A model generated the notes under the pieces. It saw nothing but the letters and a program-made list of their open reading frames with translations. It ran no database searches and was not told the origin of the DNA. From contig VZQC01013859.1 of the NCBI GenBank assembly GCA_009823505.1, forward strand, positions 2,334,586 through 2,398,585: a DNA stretch of 64,000 bases, written 5' to 3'. Position 1 is the stretch's first letter; each line of letters opens with the position of its first letter. Position numbers and translations under genes: made by a program. Positions 25,301-36,077 of the stretch are shown here, piece by piece. This DNA is from Rhizomys pruinosus. Lineage: Eukaryota; Chordata; Mammalia; Rodentia; Spalacidae.

Positions 25301-28077
25301 GAAACCTAATTTGAAATTATTGTATGGCAAGTAAATTAAGATCTTGACTATTCATTTTGTCTCAAAAGTTTTAGTATTTTATGATTAGAATGAAAACTTT
25401 ACTATGAAAGTTTTGTTCCCATTTATAGGAAGCAAATAACTAATCAGAATATTGGCAAAATATTTATAGTGTGTGAAAATTTTACTTTTTATATTGAAAC
25501 ATTAAGAAATGACTTGGTCTCCCAAGTTTGTGGTGTTTAATTCTGTCCTTAGTATATTTATAAACCATCTGTCACTCTGTTAAGCAATATCAGTAGTTAA
25601 AAGAAAGTGCAAAACACATAGTACTTGATTTCATGTTTATCCTCATAAGTGTTGGCCTTTTTAATGGCTTCAAATAAGTTTTCTTTGGTGAAGTTTGTTA
25701 AAAGATCATGTAGCCATATGGCAGTTTCATGTTTATGGGAAGGAAAGGAGAAAAAAATGAGTTTTTCAAAACTAAAAATTAAAAGTTTTCCATACTTGTG
25801 TCCTTTTCTTTCTTAACATTTTATCTTACCAGCACTCTTCATTCTTCTAGGAATTTATATCTTATGTAATGTTTTCCTTATCAGGATGGCATCATGAGAT
25901 AATTATGTAATGCTATTATTAAAAGTGTCATTTTCAGAGCATGTGAACAAAAACATGAACTCATCTTACAAAATAAAGTTTTTACAGCACTCTGATTATT
26001 TTTACCTTGGTTAAAAATGTTTATGTGCATATAACATTGAAAGCTAACTTGTAAAAGCTAAAAATGTCTTAGCAACTATTCAGAGTTCCGTTCTAAACTA
26101 GAACTGGATATATTCTAAGTATAATATTACCATTTTTAAAGTAGGAAATGACTGTATCTGACTATTCCTTTGTACATTTTTGCAAGATATTCTCAATATG
26201 AAGGTAGAAAGAATATCAGTATATTGAGGGCTGGAGAGATGGCCTAGCGGTTAAGAGCACCAACTGCTCTTGCAGAGGACCTGGCTTTGATCCCCAGCAC
26301 CCACATGGTGGCTGAGAGCTGTCCGTAACTCCAATTCCAGGAGAACTCCAGTTCCAGGGGAATCCGACGCCCTCTTCTGATCTCCGAGGCATTGCATGAC
26401 ATGGGTGCACAGACCTGCATGCAGACAGTACATTCATACACATAAAATAAATAAATAAAAATTAAAAAAAGAAATAGTATCAGTATAAAGTTTCAAACAA
26501 AATTAATGTGAACAAAGTACAATTCTGTCCAGTATGAAAGTGAAAAAAATCTTTTTTTTTGCTTAAGAACAATGTATATTATGGATCGATGTCACTACAA
26601 GCTTCTGATTAGCCAAGTTAAGAAGTTTGAAATCAGAGAAGTTGAAATGTTACATGCTTATAAATCATATAGGAGTGAGTTGGACTTACCCAGAATGCCA
26701 CTGTGTAGCCCAGGAGGCAGGAGATAAAGTCCTTTATGTGGAAGAAGGGCTGTTACAAGAGTTACAATGTAAGCACACATTGTAAAACTAAATCATAAGA
26801 TCTTTTTAATTTATCTTAAGATGTATATACTTCTGAGTGGTTCACTGTACATCTGGGAATGTTTTGTAATGCAGCAGATGTTCAAAATTTGGCAGTAACT
26901 TTTTATTTTTAAGTATTTGGCGGTAACTTTTTATTTTTAAATGGCTTTAGAGTTTGTATATAGATCTTTTCACATATTCACTCAGTAAATTATTATTGAT
27001 TGAATCTCAGTGATTTTTCTACACTGTCTTAGGTACAAACAGTTTTGTCCTTTAAAAGCAAAGTCAATTTTGAAATGACCCATGGGTCATTTGGAGCAAA
27101 GTTTAAAGAATTAGATGTTTTTATGAACTAGGTAATATTTTTTGGGATAAAAATAACTTGAAGCACTAAATCTGATTTTCTTATTATTGCTTGTAACTGA
27201 ATCTAACAGCAGTTCTCAAGAAAGAGTTTTGCTTATTTTCTCTGGAGTCATTAAAATAAGAGTACCATATTTAAAAATTTCTGCTATGCAAATGATATTG
27301 GCATACTCACCAGCTACAGATAAGTTTTGTTCTATGCATGTTCTTGGTTTAGCTTCATATGTACCTAATTTTCTTGTATTATTTAGATTTTCTGTGTCAT
27401 TGCATCTCTTATACACATGTAAACTTGTATATTCAGGATATTATATAGATATTGATTATGTTTGGCTTGTAATGTTTATTTTATTATTTTTCTAGACATC
27501 CACGGTTATGTCAGGAAATTCTTCAAGCAACAATGTTTCCTCTTCAGTAACTAGTGGCTTAACTGGATGGGCAGCTTTTGCAGCCAAAACTTCCTCTGCT
27601 GGTCCATCAACAGCAAAATTGAGTTCAACGGCACAAAACAATAGTGGAAAACCTGCTACCTCGCCAGCTAACCAGAAGCCTGTGGGTTTGACAAGTCTGG
27701 CAACCTCCTCCAAAGGTGGAATAGGTTCCAAAATAGGTTCCGGGAACAGCATGACACCCACAGTACCGTTGAAACCACCTCCACCACTAACCTTAGGCAA
27801 GACTGGCCTCAGCCGCTCAGTTAGTTGTGACAACGTCAGCAAAGTAGGTCTTCCTAGTCCTAGTAGTTTAGTTCCAGGAAGCAGCAGCCAGTTGAGTGGG
27901 AATGGGAATAGTACCTCAGGGCCCAGTGGAAGTACAACTAGCAAAACCTCATCCGAATCCAGCAGCGGTCCCTCCGCATCTCTTAAAGGTCCAACTTCAC
28001 AAGAATCACAGCTCAATGCTATGAAACGATTACAGATGGTCAAGAAGAAAGCTGCCCAAAAGAAACTCAAGAAGTAA
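12579..28077 (+). CDS. INTS12: INTS12, Integrator complex subunit 12 (six coding exons, complete)
   Basis: Joining 12579-12734, 15149-15301, 17272-17456, 19578-19737, 24548-24694 and 27496-28077 gives 1383 bp: an open frame of 460 residues plus stop, close to the ~462 residues I recall for mammalian INTS12. All introns are GT-AG. Residues 1-40 (start [19 protein letters not shown]) form a short helical N-terminal module; in the family this microdomain binds INTS1. Residues ~158-214 are a C4HC3 PHD finger, with CVVC at 161-164, [12 protein letters not shown] and WYCARC. The C-terminal half is a low-complexity Ser/Thr/Gly/Pro region ending in a Lys-rich tail ([11 protein letters not shown]). 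Integrator is a nuclear RNA polymerase II-associated complex that cleaves snRNA 3' ends and attenuates transcription. The start is the first ATG after the acceptor, in a good context (gccATGG). Identity rests on remembered family sequence and on gene order. Confidence 0.97.
13055..13240 (-). repeat. B2-type SINE
   Basis: Minus-strand B2 core with ggtcagaagagagcattg. Confidence 0.8.
13247..14035 (-). mobile_element. Probable solo LTR, minus strand, with nested B1
   Basis: On the minus strand a TATA-like box (tatataagc, ~13811-13819) is followed ~20 nt later by aataaa (~13785), a spacing usual for LTR U3/R regions. There is no flanking coding region. A B1 (13297-13456) is inserted with a 14-bp duplication (aagattgatgatct at 13283-13296 and 13457-13470). 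Family not recognised; outer limits uncertain. Confidence 0.45.
13297..13456 (+). repeat. B1 SINE with 14-bp target-site duplication
   Basis: Starts ccgggcatggtggcacatgc; flanked by aagattgatgatct. Confidence 0.93.
15028..15098 (-). repeat. ID-like (BC1-related) SINE
   Basis: Minus-strand read resembles ...ctcagtggttgagtacttgc...; short, no tail. Confidence 0.65.
15149..15301 (+). CDS. INTS12: INTS12 coding exon 2
   Basis: Acceptor ...ccctttag, 51 codons ([12 protein letters not shown]... to ...EKRPVDK), donor gtaaga. Phase 0 at both ends. It encodes the Lys/Ser-rich linker between the N-terminal module and the PHD finger. It contains IKQEP, which fits the sumoylation consensus psi-K-x-E; that reading is inference only. 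Confidence 0.94.
15880..16030 (-). repeat. B3-like SINE
   Basis: ggagtctgttctctccttcc and a gctgagtca end; its 3' edge is a perfect hairpin. Confidence 0.7.
16560..16937 (-). repeat. Older composite rodent SINE (B3/B4-like with B1 piece)
   Basis: Contains B1-like cccaagtgctgggactaaag and a diverged tRNA-type tail; exact family uncertain. Confidence 0.5.
17272..17456 (+). CDS. INTS12: INTS12 coding exon 3 (start of PHD finger)
   Basis: Acceptor ...ggttcttacag, 185 nt, donor gtaagt. It ends after two bases of an Arg codon, completed as AG|A by the next exon. It includes a basic PKKPRLEKP patch (possible nuclear localisation signal) and the first zinc-binding pair CVVC, so an intron splits the PHD finger just after its first knuckle. 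Confidence 0.95.
17809..17968 (-). repeat. B1 SINE
   Basis: Poly(T) then gggacagggtctccctgtag. Confidence 0.9.
18258..18510 (+). repeat. B2-type SINE with (CA)n/(TG)n tail
   Basis: ggctggagggatggctcagc start; the tail grades into a CA/TATG microsatellite (18461-18510). Confidence 0.85.
18912..19095 (-). repeat. Degenerate B1-related SINE
   Basis: tgagacaggatctccctctg; diverged. Confidence 0.65.
19296..19442 (-). repeat. B1 SINE preceded by (ATTT)n
   Basis: (TTTA) tract at 19300-19332 then a B1 ending at the cctcccaagtg block. Confidence 0.88.
19578..19737 (+). CDS. INTS12: INTS12 coding exon 4 (rest of PHD finger)
   Basis: Acceptor ...tttttcttag, 160 nt (1 nt completing Arg plus 53 codons), donor gtaaga. 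It carries the remaining zinc ligands: [16 protein letters not shown] and VWYCARC, then the basic stretch TRQMKRM. All eight C4HC3 ligands are present across the junction. Confidence 0.96.
19934..19989 (-). repeat. B1 SINE fragment cut by N
   Basis: Poly(T), gagacaggatctccctgtag, then stops at the N. Confidence 0.85.
19990..19990. other. Isolated ambiguous base N inside a B1
   Basis: The minus-strand B1 at 19934 stops abruptly at the N, and unrelated sequence follows. Probably a collapsed gap. INTS12 exon order on both sides is correct. Confidence 0.75.
19991..20590. other. Unidentified intronic sequence after the N
   Basis: More GC-rich in its first ~270 bp than the surrounding intron and unlike any SINE I recognise; open only in short frames. 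Could be a fragment of an unrecognised LTR element. Confidence 0.3.
20610..20853 (-). repeat. Young B2-type SINE with internal duplication
   Basis: CpG-rich minus-strand copy; box B region ggggatcgaacccgggtcc. Confidence 0.92.
21110..21282 (-). repeat. B1 SINE
   Basis: tttttgagacagggtctccc; complete. Confidence 0.92.
21680..21910 (-). repeat. B2-type SINE
   Basis: Diverged minus-strand copy ending gagccatatgctccagtccc. Confidence 0.8.
22035..22115 (+). repeat. B2 3'-end fragment
   Basis: Only the tail block (gcacaacatgggtgcacaga ... tacacataaaa) is present; 5'-truncated. Confidence 0.75.
22433..22660 (+). repeat. URR1-like rodent repeat
   Basis: Block ctgttgctgtgataaacatc, ...aggaaagggtttatttgt, as in a common rodent interspersed repeat (URR1-like by memory, possibly hAT-derived). 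Confidence 0.55.
22750..23560. other. INTS12 intron, nothing recognised
   Basis: AT-rich, no repeat family or exon identified. An ID-like scrap lies just before (~22690-22745). Confidence 0.45.
23560..23640 (-). repeat. ID-like SINE
   Basis: ctggattgaatcccagcgcc ... taccactgagctacatac on the plus strand. Confidence 0.6.
23646..23850 (-). repeat. B3-like SINE starting with a hairpin
   Basis: gatgtcacaggacaacttta ... gttgagccatctt; its left edge is the inverted repeat described in findings. Confidence 0.65.
23855..24245 (-). repeat. Two B1 SINEs and a B1-like remnant
   Basis: (TTTTG)n then a short B1 (~23855-23970), a second B1 (~23985-24140) and a diverged remnant (~24150-24245). Confidence 0.8.
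24548..24694 (+). CDS. INTS12: INTS12 coding exon 5
   Basis: Acceptor ...tttacatag, 49 codons ([14 protein letters not shown]... to ...[10 protein letters not shown]), donor gtacag. Phase 0. Pro/Lys-rich linker after the PHD finger. Confidence 0.94.
24695..26225. other. INTS12 last intron, repeat-free part
   Basis: About 1.5 kb without SINE or L1 between the exon at 24548 and a young B2; no additional exon or RNA gene seen. Confidence 0.5.
26227..26472 (+). repeat. Young B2-type SINE with internal duplication
   Basis: Full-length, CpG-rich, A-rich tail (aataaataaataaaa). Confidence 0.92.
27496..28077 (+). CDS. INTS12: INTS12 last coding exon with stop
   Basis: Acceptor ...ttatttttctag, then 193 codons and TAA at 28075-28077. 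It encodes the Ser/Thr/Gly-rich region, including [16 protein letters not shown] and [19 protein letters not shown], and the basic C-terminus. A 192-residue open frame on the opposite strand here is a composition shadow of this exon. Confidence 0.96.
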   Translation, partial: TSTVMSGNSSSNNVSSSVTSGLTGWAAFAAKTSSAGPSTAKLSSTAQNNSGKPATSPANQKPVGLTSLATSSKGGIGSKIGSGNSMTPTVPLKPPPPLTLGKTGLSRSVSCDNVSKVGLPSPSSLVPGSSSQLSGNGNSTSGPSGSTTSKTSSESSSGPSASLKGPTSQESQLNAMKRLQMVKKKAAQKKLKK

Positions 28078-28190
28078 TGTGGCCAAGTAGGTTTTTATAT
28101 CATACTACTCTGAAAATTAAAAAATCTATAATATAGCGGAAGATGTAATATACTATAATTTAATAAAAATCTTGATAATCTAATTTCTAT
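28078..28190 (+). promoter_or_regulatory. INTS12: INTS12 3' UTR and candidate poly(A) signal
   Basis: AATAAA lies at 28162-28167, about 85 nt after the stop codon, in AT-rich sequence. A short 3' UTR ending near 28185 is plausible. The cleavage site is inferred, and distal sites cannot be excluded. Confidence 0.55.
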
Positions 28191-28324
28191 TGGTGGTTAC
28201 CTTAAATTACTATTCTTTAACAAAACCATTTTTATTTTGATCTGTCTAGCATTTTTATTTTAATAATTTCCATAGTATGTGAAAATAATTATAATGACTG
28301 ATTTATAATGAGAACTTCAGAATA

Positions 28325-28720
28325 TCTTGGATATGGTTTGGATGGGGTTTGTCCCCTTAAGGTTTTTATGTGTTGGAAGCTTAGTCCCCATTCTGGCAGT
28401 GTTATTGGATCATGAAGAGGAACAGCCAGGTGAGAGGTCAGTATGCATATAGAAAAAATTAAGATAGTCTCCTGTGTCCCTTGGTTTGTTCTTTCAAGAC
28501 TGAAGTATTATTAAAGCCTAGTCCTGATCCCTCTATTGCTCCCTGGCTTTGTATCTTGTGAGGAAATCTCTTCCTCTCTAGTGAACTTCAGTCATGATGT
28601 CATCTTACAAGGAGGGTCTCTCTTATGCCATGCATTAGACTTTCACCTCCCAAGCTGTGAGCTAACTAAGCTCCTTTACAAAGTTACCTGCTACAGAGTT
28701 TCTAAGCCACATTATGGTAA
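28325..28720 (+). mobile_element. Old ERVL-MaLR-type LTR
   Basis: Starts ggatatggtttggatg... and ends with a block like gctgtgagctaactaag...gttacctgctacagag, resembling MST/MLT-type LTRs. It lies ~250 bp after the INTS12 stop. Diverged, with no internal coding region. Confidence 0.65.
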
Positions 28721-28942
28721 TGTTCAATAAAGAAACAGCCTTACTATTAGCATTGATTTTTAAGGCCAAGAGCATCTATCTGTTCTTCAGATTTCTCTCA
28801 GAACTTTGCTCCCAAGCAAGGGCTTTGCTCATTTTTTATTCAAATAGTATCTCCAGCATGAAATGGGGAAGTAGTAGTCAGGACTCACCCATATCAGAGA
28901 AGTTTACCCTTTGATCCCTAAGCTTAGAATGTCACACATGGG

Positions 28943-29195
28943 TCTGGAGAGATGGCTCAGCAGTTAAGAACACCGACTGCTCTTGCAGAGGACCTGGGTT
29001 CCATTCCCAGCACCCACATGGCAGCTAAGAACCATCTTTAACTCCAGTTCCGGAGAATCTGATGCCCTCTTCTGACCTCTGCAGCATGGCACTACACAGA
29101 TGCACTAACCTACATGCAGACAGTACACTCATACACATACAAAAATAAATAAAATTTTAAAAATATATAATAATAAATTTAAAAAAAATATCACA
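28943..29195 (+). repeat. B2-type SINE (older subtype)
   Basis: tctggagagatggctcagca start; single 'aactccagttcc' block; AT-rich tail. Confidence 0.9.
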
Positions 29196-29712
29196 CACTT
29201 AATTTTTCTTATTGTTTGTGATGAGAAAGGCATGTTGGTTTCAGCATTTTGCTATGTAAAATATGCGTACACTATTTCAGGTGGGGTCCTGAGAAATTAA
29301 GGTCACATATCAGGTTACAAGAGAAGCACATGGGTCAGTGAATTTGATTACATTATGAAGAGTAATGTGACAAAGACAAAACTTTGTATCAAAATTTTTA
29401 AATTAAGCTAGGTCTTTTTATGGAAAGATTACTTTAAACTGCTCTGTTAAATAATGACTCTAAATTACTCATAGTAAGTTAGACTCCAAGGTTGAAATTA
29501 ACTCATTAGAGATAGAATAAATGCCTATTTACATGCTTAAAATCTGCCTACAGATGTTTTTTTTTTGAGAAACATCAACTTGGCATAAGCTCCAAATCCC
29601 ATTTAGGATTCAAAAGATGTTCCTTTTTAAGCCCTTACTGTTTATAGTTCAAATCCAATTTGGATTTAACAATATAATACACAAGCTCATATCAACAATT
29701 TAACAGTTAATG

Positions 29713-29882
29713 AGCCAGGCATGGTGGCACAAACCTTTAATCTTAGCACTTGGGAGGCAGAGGAAGGTGAATCTCTGTGAGTTCAAGGCCAACCTGGTCT
29801 ACAGAGCAAGTTCCAAGACAGCCAGAGTTCCAGGGAGACCTTGTCTCAAAAAGACAAAAAGCAAAACAAACAAAAAAAAACA
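29713..29882 (+). repeat. B1 SINE
   Basis: gccaggcatggtggcacaaa through caaaaagacaaa and an A-rich tail. Confidence 0.92.
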
Positions 29883-30361
29883 GTTAATGTAACTTAGCAC
29901 CTTGAAGATATTAGAGAAATAATGTTTAATGCAGTTTACATATTAGCATCTGAAATGAAAAATTTTACTACATCACAGAAAACATCCTAGAGTTGAAAAA
30001 GAAGCACTTGGTTTTTATTTCAGTGGCACTTCAGGGAATTTATTTTTCAGTATATATTATTCTTTATACATAATATTTGTGTATATATTTATGCATATAT
30101 ATTTAATAAGGGGTGTAACTCTGTTATGTTCATAGTTTGTATTAGAGTTTAGTTGTCTCAAAATGGCTCTGGGGCCTTTATTTTTCAACATCAAATGTGA
30201 GCTCTAATACCAAACTAATCAAGGATGAAAGTAGTAATAGTATTTACTTGATTATGTATAACAAGACATGCATTTTCCCCGACTCAGGTTGTGTGAGCAA
30301 GAGAGATCTTACTTTATCTTGAATAGCATTGCAGTGAATGAGTGGACAGGTGATCAGGTAT

Positions 30362-30680
30362 CTACTCTGACCAAAGCAACTTACAGGAGAAAGTTTATTT
30401 TGGCTTATAGTTCCTAAGGGATATCATCCATCATGATGGGGAAGGCCTGGTGTCAGGAGCATGAGGCCAGTTCATCACATTGCAGCAGGAAGCAGAAAGG
30501 AAACAGGAACTGGGGCCAAGCCTCAAAACCTCAAAGCCCACCCCCAGCAACTTCCTTCAGCAAGGTTTCATCTAAAAATTTTATAACCTTCCCAAATAGC
30601 ACCACCAGCGAGCTAGCAACCAAGTGTTTAAACACATGAGCCTGTGAGGGACATTTCACATTCAAACCACAACAGCAGAT
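30362..30680 (+). repeat. URR1-like rodent repeat
   Basis: Second, more diverged copy (ccaaagcaacttacaggaga ... catttcacattcaaaccaca). Confidence 0.5.
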
Positions 30681-30689
30681 GTGCTCATA

Positions 30690-31720
30690 AGTAAGCCTTT
30701 AGGACTGAAGATTCAAATCCCATCTGGGCTACTGTCATTCTTTTGTTTTGCATATTGCATTATCTAGAAGATTAACCATAGATTTTAGTGACTTAAAAAA
30801 AAAAACTGAAAGAATTATGATCTTAAAATGACATGACCAGGTTTTGAATCACTTTGTTAGTTTCCCCCTTTATAAAGCATAGATAAAAATGAGATAAAAT
30901 GGAAAATTGCTAATACAAATGGCCCCTGTTTTATAATGGTTTGGCTTGGGTTTTCCAGTGGAGTGAAAGTGATACACATTTGGTGAAGCATTTATCTTTT
31001 CCTGAGCAGGTGATATGCTCAATAATTCTCTTCCATTTCCAGCCAGGGGCATAAGATTGCAGCTCCCAGGCATTCATGTGATCATGATTGTGAGGAAATG
31101 ATAATCCACATGCTTCACTGAGTTGCTAAACTGATGGTCAGTAAGGTCAGGTGTGTCAAATACATTTCAACTTATTAGGATATTTCCACCTATGGTGGAT
31201 TTATCAGTATGTAACTGCTACAAATTGAAGCACATCTGTATTTAAATGTTAGTTGGTTCCAGTTCTTAACAAGGGTGTGGTAGTAGCATTTATTAGTTAC
31301 AGATTGTATATTATGACTCTAGGTTTCATAGGAAATACATCAGTTTAACAAAATAAAATTTTATTAGTACAATACCTATAAAAATCACAAGACATTAGAA
31401 ATGTGATAAATACATTTAGATGCCATAGTAATATTTTAAAAGAAATAAATTTACTAAGAAAGTATTCCCTGGATTGAAAAACAAAAGCATCTCATTTTAG
31501 TCTTTTCTAAATATATTAAGCAAATCTTACTTGTATTTAGCTAGAGTACACAGTTTCAAAAACAGTTCATGACCTAAAGACATCTCAGCTTGAGATCCAG
31601 TAGCTCTGAAGTAAGAATAGGTTATACTGGAGTAATTTTGTAGATCACAGATCATTAGTGATATTTTTTTACATCCATGTGGGGGAATGGAACTAAATAA
31701 AAGACCTGCAGTTTTAAAGT
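30690..31720. other. INTS12-ARHGEF38 interval, nothing recognised
   Basis: AT-rich, no repeat or exon identified. Confidence 0.45.
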
Positions 31721-31724
31721 AGAT

Positions 31725-31936
31725 TATATTTTTTATTTTATGTGTATGAGTGTATTGCCTGCATGTGTGCAAGTGCAGCTATGTTGTGCAATGCTTTTGG
31801 AGGTCAGAAGAGGGTATCAGATCCCCTGGAACTTACGAATGATGTTAGCTAAACCATGTGGGTGCCAGGAATCTAACCAGGGTCCTCTGAAAGAGCAGCC
31901 AATACTCTTAACCACCGAGCCATCTCTCTAGTCCCA
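31725..31936 (-). repeat. B2-type SINE
   Basis: Minus strand; ...gagccatctctctagtccc end. Confidence 0.85.
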
Positions 31937-32354
31937 AGAGTTGAATTCTTTAAAACAGTGATCTATTAGTACAGAATTTAAAGTCCATTGTCCTAGTTAG
32001 TAAACTTTAGTTACATTATCATTAACTGTAATATAAATCTGTCTTATTCTGCTTGAGTTTTTGAGGTCTAAATTTTTAGCAATGCATTAGCATATTAGGA
32101 AACTATAGGTACTACAAATAGAATTTGTATAAGGTAGGGAATTTTGTTCTCTTAAGATAGAAAGATTTTCTCCCTTTATTTATATAGCTTTGTAAGGTTT
32201 ATCCAGTGGACAAAAATCTAAGCAGGTAATGAGAAAATTGAAGATAATTCTATGCCTCAATAGTGGAATCACTGATTTTTGTAAATTACATAAACTGTTC
32301 ATTAGAGGAGCAGCAGACACTTAAAAGCTATGTCTGAAAATTCAAATCATATTT

Positions 32355-32575
32355 TAAAAATAATTTTTTATTTTTATGTGTGTCAGTGTATTGCCTGTAT
32401 ATACATAAGTCCACCTGTGTTATGCAAGGCCCACAGAGGCCAGAAGATGGCACCAGGTCCCCTTGAACTGGAGTTACAGGGGGCTGTTAGCTCCCATGTG
32501 GGTGATAGAAATTGAATCTGGGTACCCTGCAGGAGCAGCCAGTGCTCTTAACTGCTGAGCCATCTCTCCATACGC
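32355..32575 (-). repeat. B2-type SINE
   Basis: Minus strand; ...gctgagccatctctccatac end. Confidence 0.85.
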
Positions 32576-32897
32576 CAGATTATATTTTTAAATGATGTGG
32601 ACTATCCCAGCACTTAAAGTCTATCATATGTTGCTTTATTACTCTGATTAAGCATATCTCTTCTCTACTGCTCATCTTTCAAATTCACAGTATTTTTCTG
32701 AAATACAAGGAATGTTCAGATAGTGGATTTGTGACTTTTTCATAAGAAATCAGCAACAATGGCAATTTTGTTTTACTGGATGAATATTTTATACTTTCTG
32801 AGCTTTATTATATATACTAGTAGTTTAGAGAAGCTGCATTTAAAAATGAAAGCTAAATAAAATGTATACACTTATTTGTTTTAAAAAAGAAAAATAG

Positions 32898-33050
32898 CTG
32901 CTGGGTGTGGTGGTGCATGCCTTTAATCCTAGCACTTGGAAAGCAGAGGCAGGTACATCTCTGAAGTTCAAGGTCAGCCTGGTCTACAGAGTGAGTTTCA
33001 GACAGCCAGAGTTCCAGGGGGACCCTGTCTCAAAAAAAAAAAAAAAGAAA
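32898..33050 (+). repeat. B1 SINE
   Basis: gctgggtgtggtggtgcatg through ctgtctcaaaaaaa. Confidence 0.92.
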
Positions 33051-33310
33051 AAATAGCTGCCAAAGTTCCTCTTTCATCTTGGTTTTTAAAAAGTTCCTAC
33101 TCTAAAGGATTCTACACAATATTAATTTTTAAAAAGAATATAACAAAATATGTTAATATGCCTAGTCTTAAATTATACTTATGATACAAAATGGTTTTTT
33201 ATCTTTTAAACTTCTTAAATATATACATCTCATAAACTGTCTTAGGTCTAGTAAAAATGTCTGATCCCCAAAATTATATTTTACTTAAAATAGTTAGAAA
33301 ACAAAGGTAT

Positions 33311-33560
33311 AGGGCTGGAGAGATGGCCTAGCGGGTAAGAGCGCTGACCGTTCTTACAGAGGACCCGGGTTCGATCCCCAGCACCCACATGGCGGCCGAG
33401 AACCGTCTGAAACTCCAATTCCAGGAGAACTCCAGTTCTAGGGGAATCCGAGACCCTCTTCTGACCTCCACAGCATTGCACGACACGGGTGCACAAACCT
33501 ACATGCAGACAGTACATTCATACACATACAGAAATAAAAAAAAAAAATTAAAAAAAGAAA
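33311..33560 (+). repeat. Young B2-type SINE with internal duplication
   Basis: Near-consensus, CpG-rich. Confidence 0.93.
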
Positions 33561-33864
33561 ACAAAGGTATAATGTTTAGAGCTTCTTTATAGCAACACAT
33601 TTATCATGATAGTGGGAAAATTACAACAGGTGGCTTTATTACAATTCTTACTCAGGAGCTAACTGATGCTTTGATTTTCATGATGTGGATTCTTCAAAAA
33701 GTCCAACAGGAAGCCTCAATCCTAGGCCAACACCAGCTTTGTCCATAAACTTTCCCATATCCATCTAGTCACTTATTTCAGCCAGAAAATCAGATCTGTG
33801 CCATTTATATGTCTTAATTTTTATCAGCAGCATTAAAGCTCGGAATTATGCACAGGCAGGCATG

Positions 33865-33867
<3 letters not shown>

Positions 33868-33902
<35 letters not shown>
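33868..33902 (+). repeat. (CA)n microsatellite
   Basis: Uninterrupted CA dinucleotides. Confidence 0.95.
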
Positions 33903-33905
<3 letters not shown>

Positions 33906-34028
33906 ATAATATGTTTCTTTGGGTGTTTTCCTAAAGTAGCTACTTTGGATTTCTTTCTGCTTTACCTTAGGCAAGCAGATTTACTTAGGTTTTAAAATTG
34001 AATTCAGAGAGTAATTAAAAGAAATTTT

Positions 34029-34270
34029 AGGGGCTGGAGAGATGGCCTAGTGGTTAAGAGCGCCGACCGCTCTTGCAGAGGACCCGGGTTCAATCCCCAG
34101 CACCCACATGGCGGCCGAGAACTGTCTGAAACTCCAATTCCAGGAGAACTCCAGTTCCAGGGGAATCCGAGACCCTCTTCTGACCTCCGCAGCATTGCAC
34201 GACATGGGTGCACACACTTGGCATGCAGACAGTACATTCATTCACATACAGAAATAAAAAAAAAAAGATT
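34029..34270 (+). repeat. Young B2-type SINE with internal duplication
   Basis: Near-consensus copy, ~470 bp from the previous one. Confidence 0.93.
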
Positions 34271-34523
34271 TTAAAATTCTCTGAATATCTAAAAAATAGT
34301 CTTTTATCCTCCCTACTTAAAAAAGAAAACATTTGGTGCAAAATTAAGTTGTCAGTAAAATTTTAGAGTCATTTTAAATTAATGAATTTAGTAATATAAA
34401 CTAAATATTTCTTTAATAAAAATATCTTCTTTCTGATACTGGAAGAGAGATATAGTCAGCTACCTTGGAAGAAGTAGCACTATTGTATGTGCATTCCTCA
34501 GTCATAAATGTAACAGAGGGTTG

Positions 34524-34675
34524 AGTATGGTGGTACATGTTTTTAATCCCAGGACTCAGGAGGCAGAGGCAGGCAGATTGCTGAGAGATCAAGGCCAGCC
34601 TGAGATGGTAGCGAGTTACATTTGGAACTACTGAAACTAGTAGTGAAACCCTGCCTCAAAAAAAAAAAACAAAAT
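34524..34675 (+). repeat. B1-like SINE, diverged
   Basis: gttgagtatggtggtacatg through cctgcctcaaaaaaa. Confidence 0.8.
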
Positions 34676-34829
34676 ATGAAAAAAATAGATGTAACATATA
34701 CATTAAGTGGATCAAATATTTCAGAGCAACAAATCTTAAAATGTCATATCAACATATTTTATATGGACAATGAAATTGTCTATATTTTAAGAGGAAACAA
34801 ATGAAGTCAAGCAAAATTAGAACCCTTGC

Positions 34830-36070
34830 TGTTTACCTGATCCTAAACATTATTTATTGTTAAAATTCATCATAGATTTAATTATGTATAAATAGGATTG
34901 ACTTTCTCATTAAAATATAAATTCTCCAAGGCCACTTACTGGATTGTTTTTTTAACTGTGCTAACATTCTCAAGACTGTCATAGTACCTGGTAAACAAAA
35001 CTGACCACGTGAGCATATGCTGGGTACTTCATTTTTCCTTTACCTTTCTCCTTTGAGTTCTGCTAGACTCAACTTGTTCAGTTTTCCTCTTCTACTCTGA
35101 TTACTCTTCTGGCTCATCTCATCCTTGTCTATTTTAGTTAACTATCTTAGTTCACTAGTGTCTTGACAGAATAGTCCTGATGTCTTAGAGGACAATTCTC
35201 TGACTAGTACCCAAATCAAAGTTCAGTGTCCTAGAACATTGTGTTATATAGCAAATCCTCAAACAGCATTATCCTCACTGCTTCGTCTAGATACAAATTT
35301 GCAACAAAAAGTATTTACATCTTGGCTCTGAATATAGGTTTCCTCATTAAAGTATCATTAGTAATCATATAAGATAGTTTTAAAACAATTACACTTTCAA
35401 AAATAGTTAAGCAAAACAATAAAAAAATAGAAACAATAAACCTAAATTCTTCATTTCTCCCCTGCAGGCAAACATGGAAGTCTTCATAAACTCTTAATTT
35501 TTAAAAATGTTAAATATTTAAATGTAGATATAAGAGAATGGTTTTCTTCATGTAACCATTTCCATCACTGTTGTGCATTCTTGAAGGAATAGTTTCTTCC
35601 TTATAACAGGGACATTAGAACCACACTGCCGATGTTTGAGACCCACCACTACCCTTTACTGGCAGGGTTACTTCTGCTAAATTACTTCCCCTTTTTTGGC
35701 TAGGATTTACTCTTAATGTTGCATTAAATAAATTATATATAAAGCATTTATAACAATGTTTACCAAGTAGTCCACAGTAAATTCTGTATATTATTAAGAT
35801 ACTGTGCTTTGTCCTTTTGTTTTAAACTTGTATTTAAAAAATGGGGCTCCATATTAAAGACTTCTAGTTGGCTGTTAATTCTTATAGGTATTTAATTTAT
35901 ATTATGGTTTATACATCTATATATGATCTTATATGTATAAACTGCAGAACATACTATGTGTATATACACAGATTGGAAATGTGAAAAATTAAGACAAACT
36001 ACAGTAAAGAAAATTACAGTAACTAAAAAAACCTTATTCGTCAATCCACCCTTTCAAGATGATAAAAGAA
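34830..36070. other. Repeat-free interval 3' of ARHGEF38
   Basis: About 1.2 kb with no recognised repeat; could include distal ARHGEF38 3' UTR. TTTATT (minus-strand AATAAA) at ~34851 is one possible signal, unproven. Confidence 0.35.
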
Positions 36071-36077
36071 CATTTTC

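Noticed and set aside
27492..28070. 192-codon open frame, minus strand
   Set aside because: Exact antisense of the last INTS12 exon; a composition shadow.
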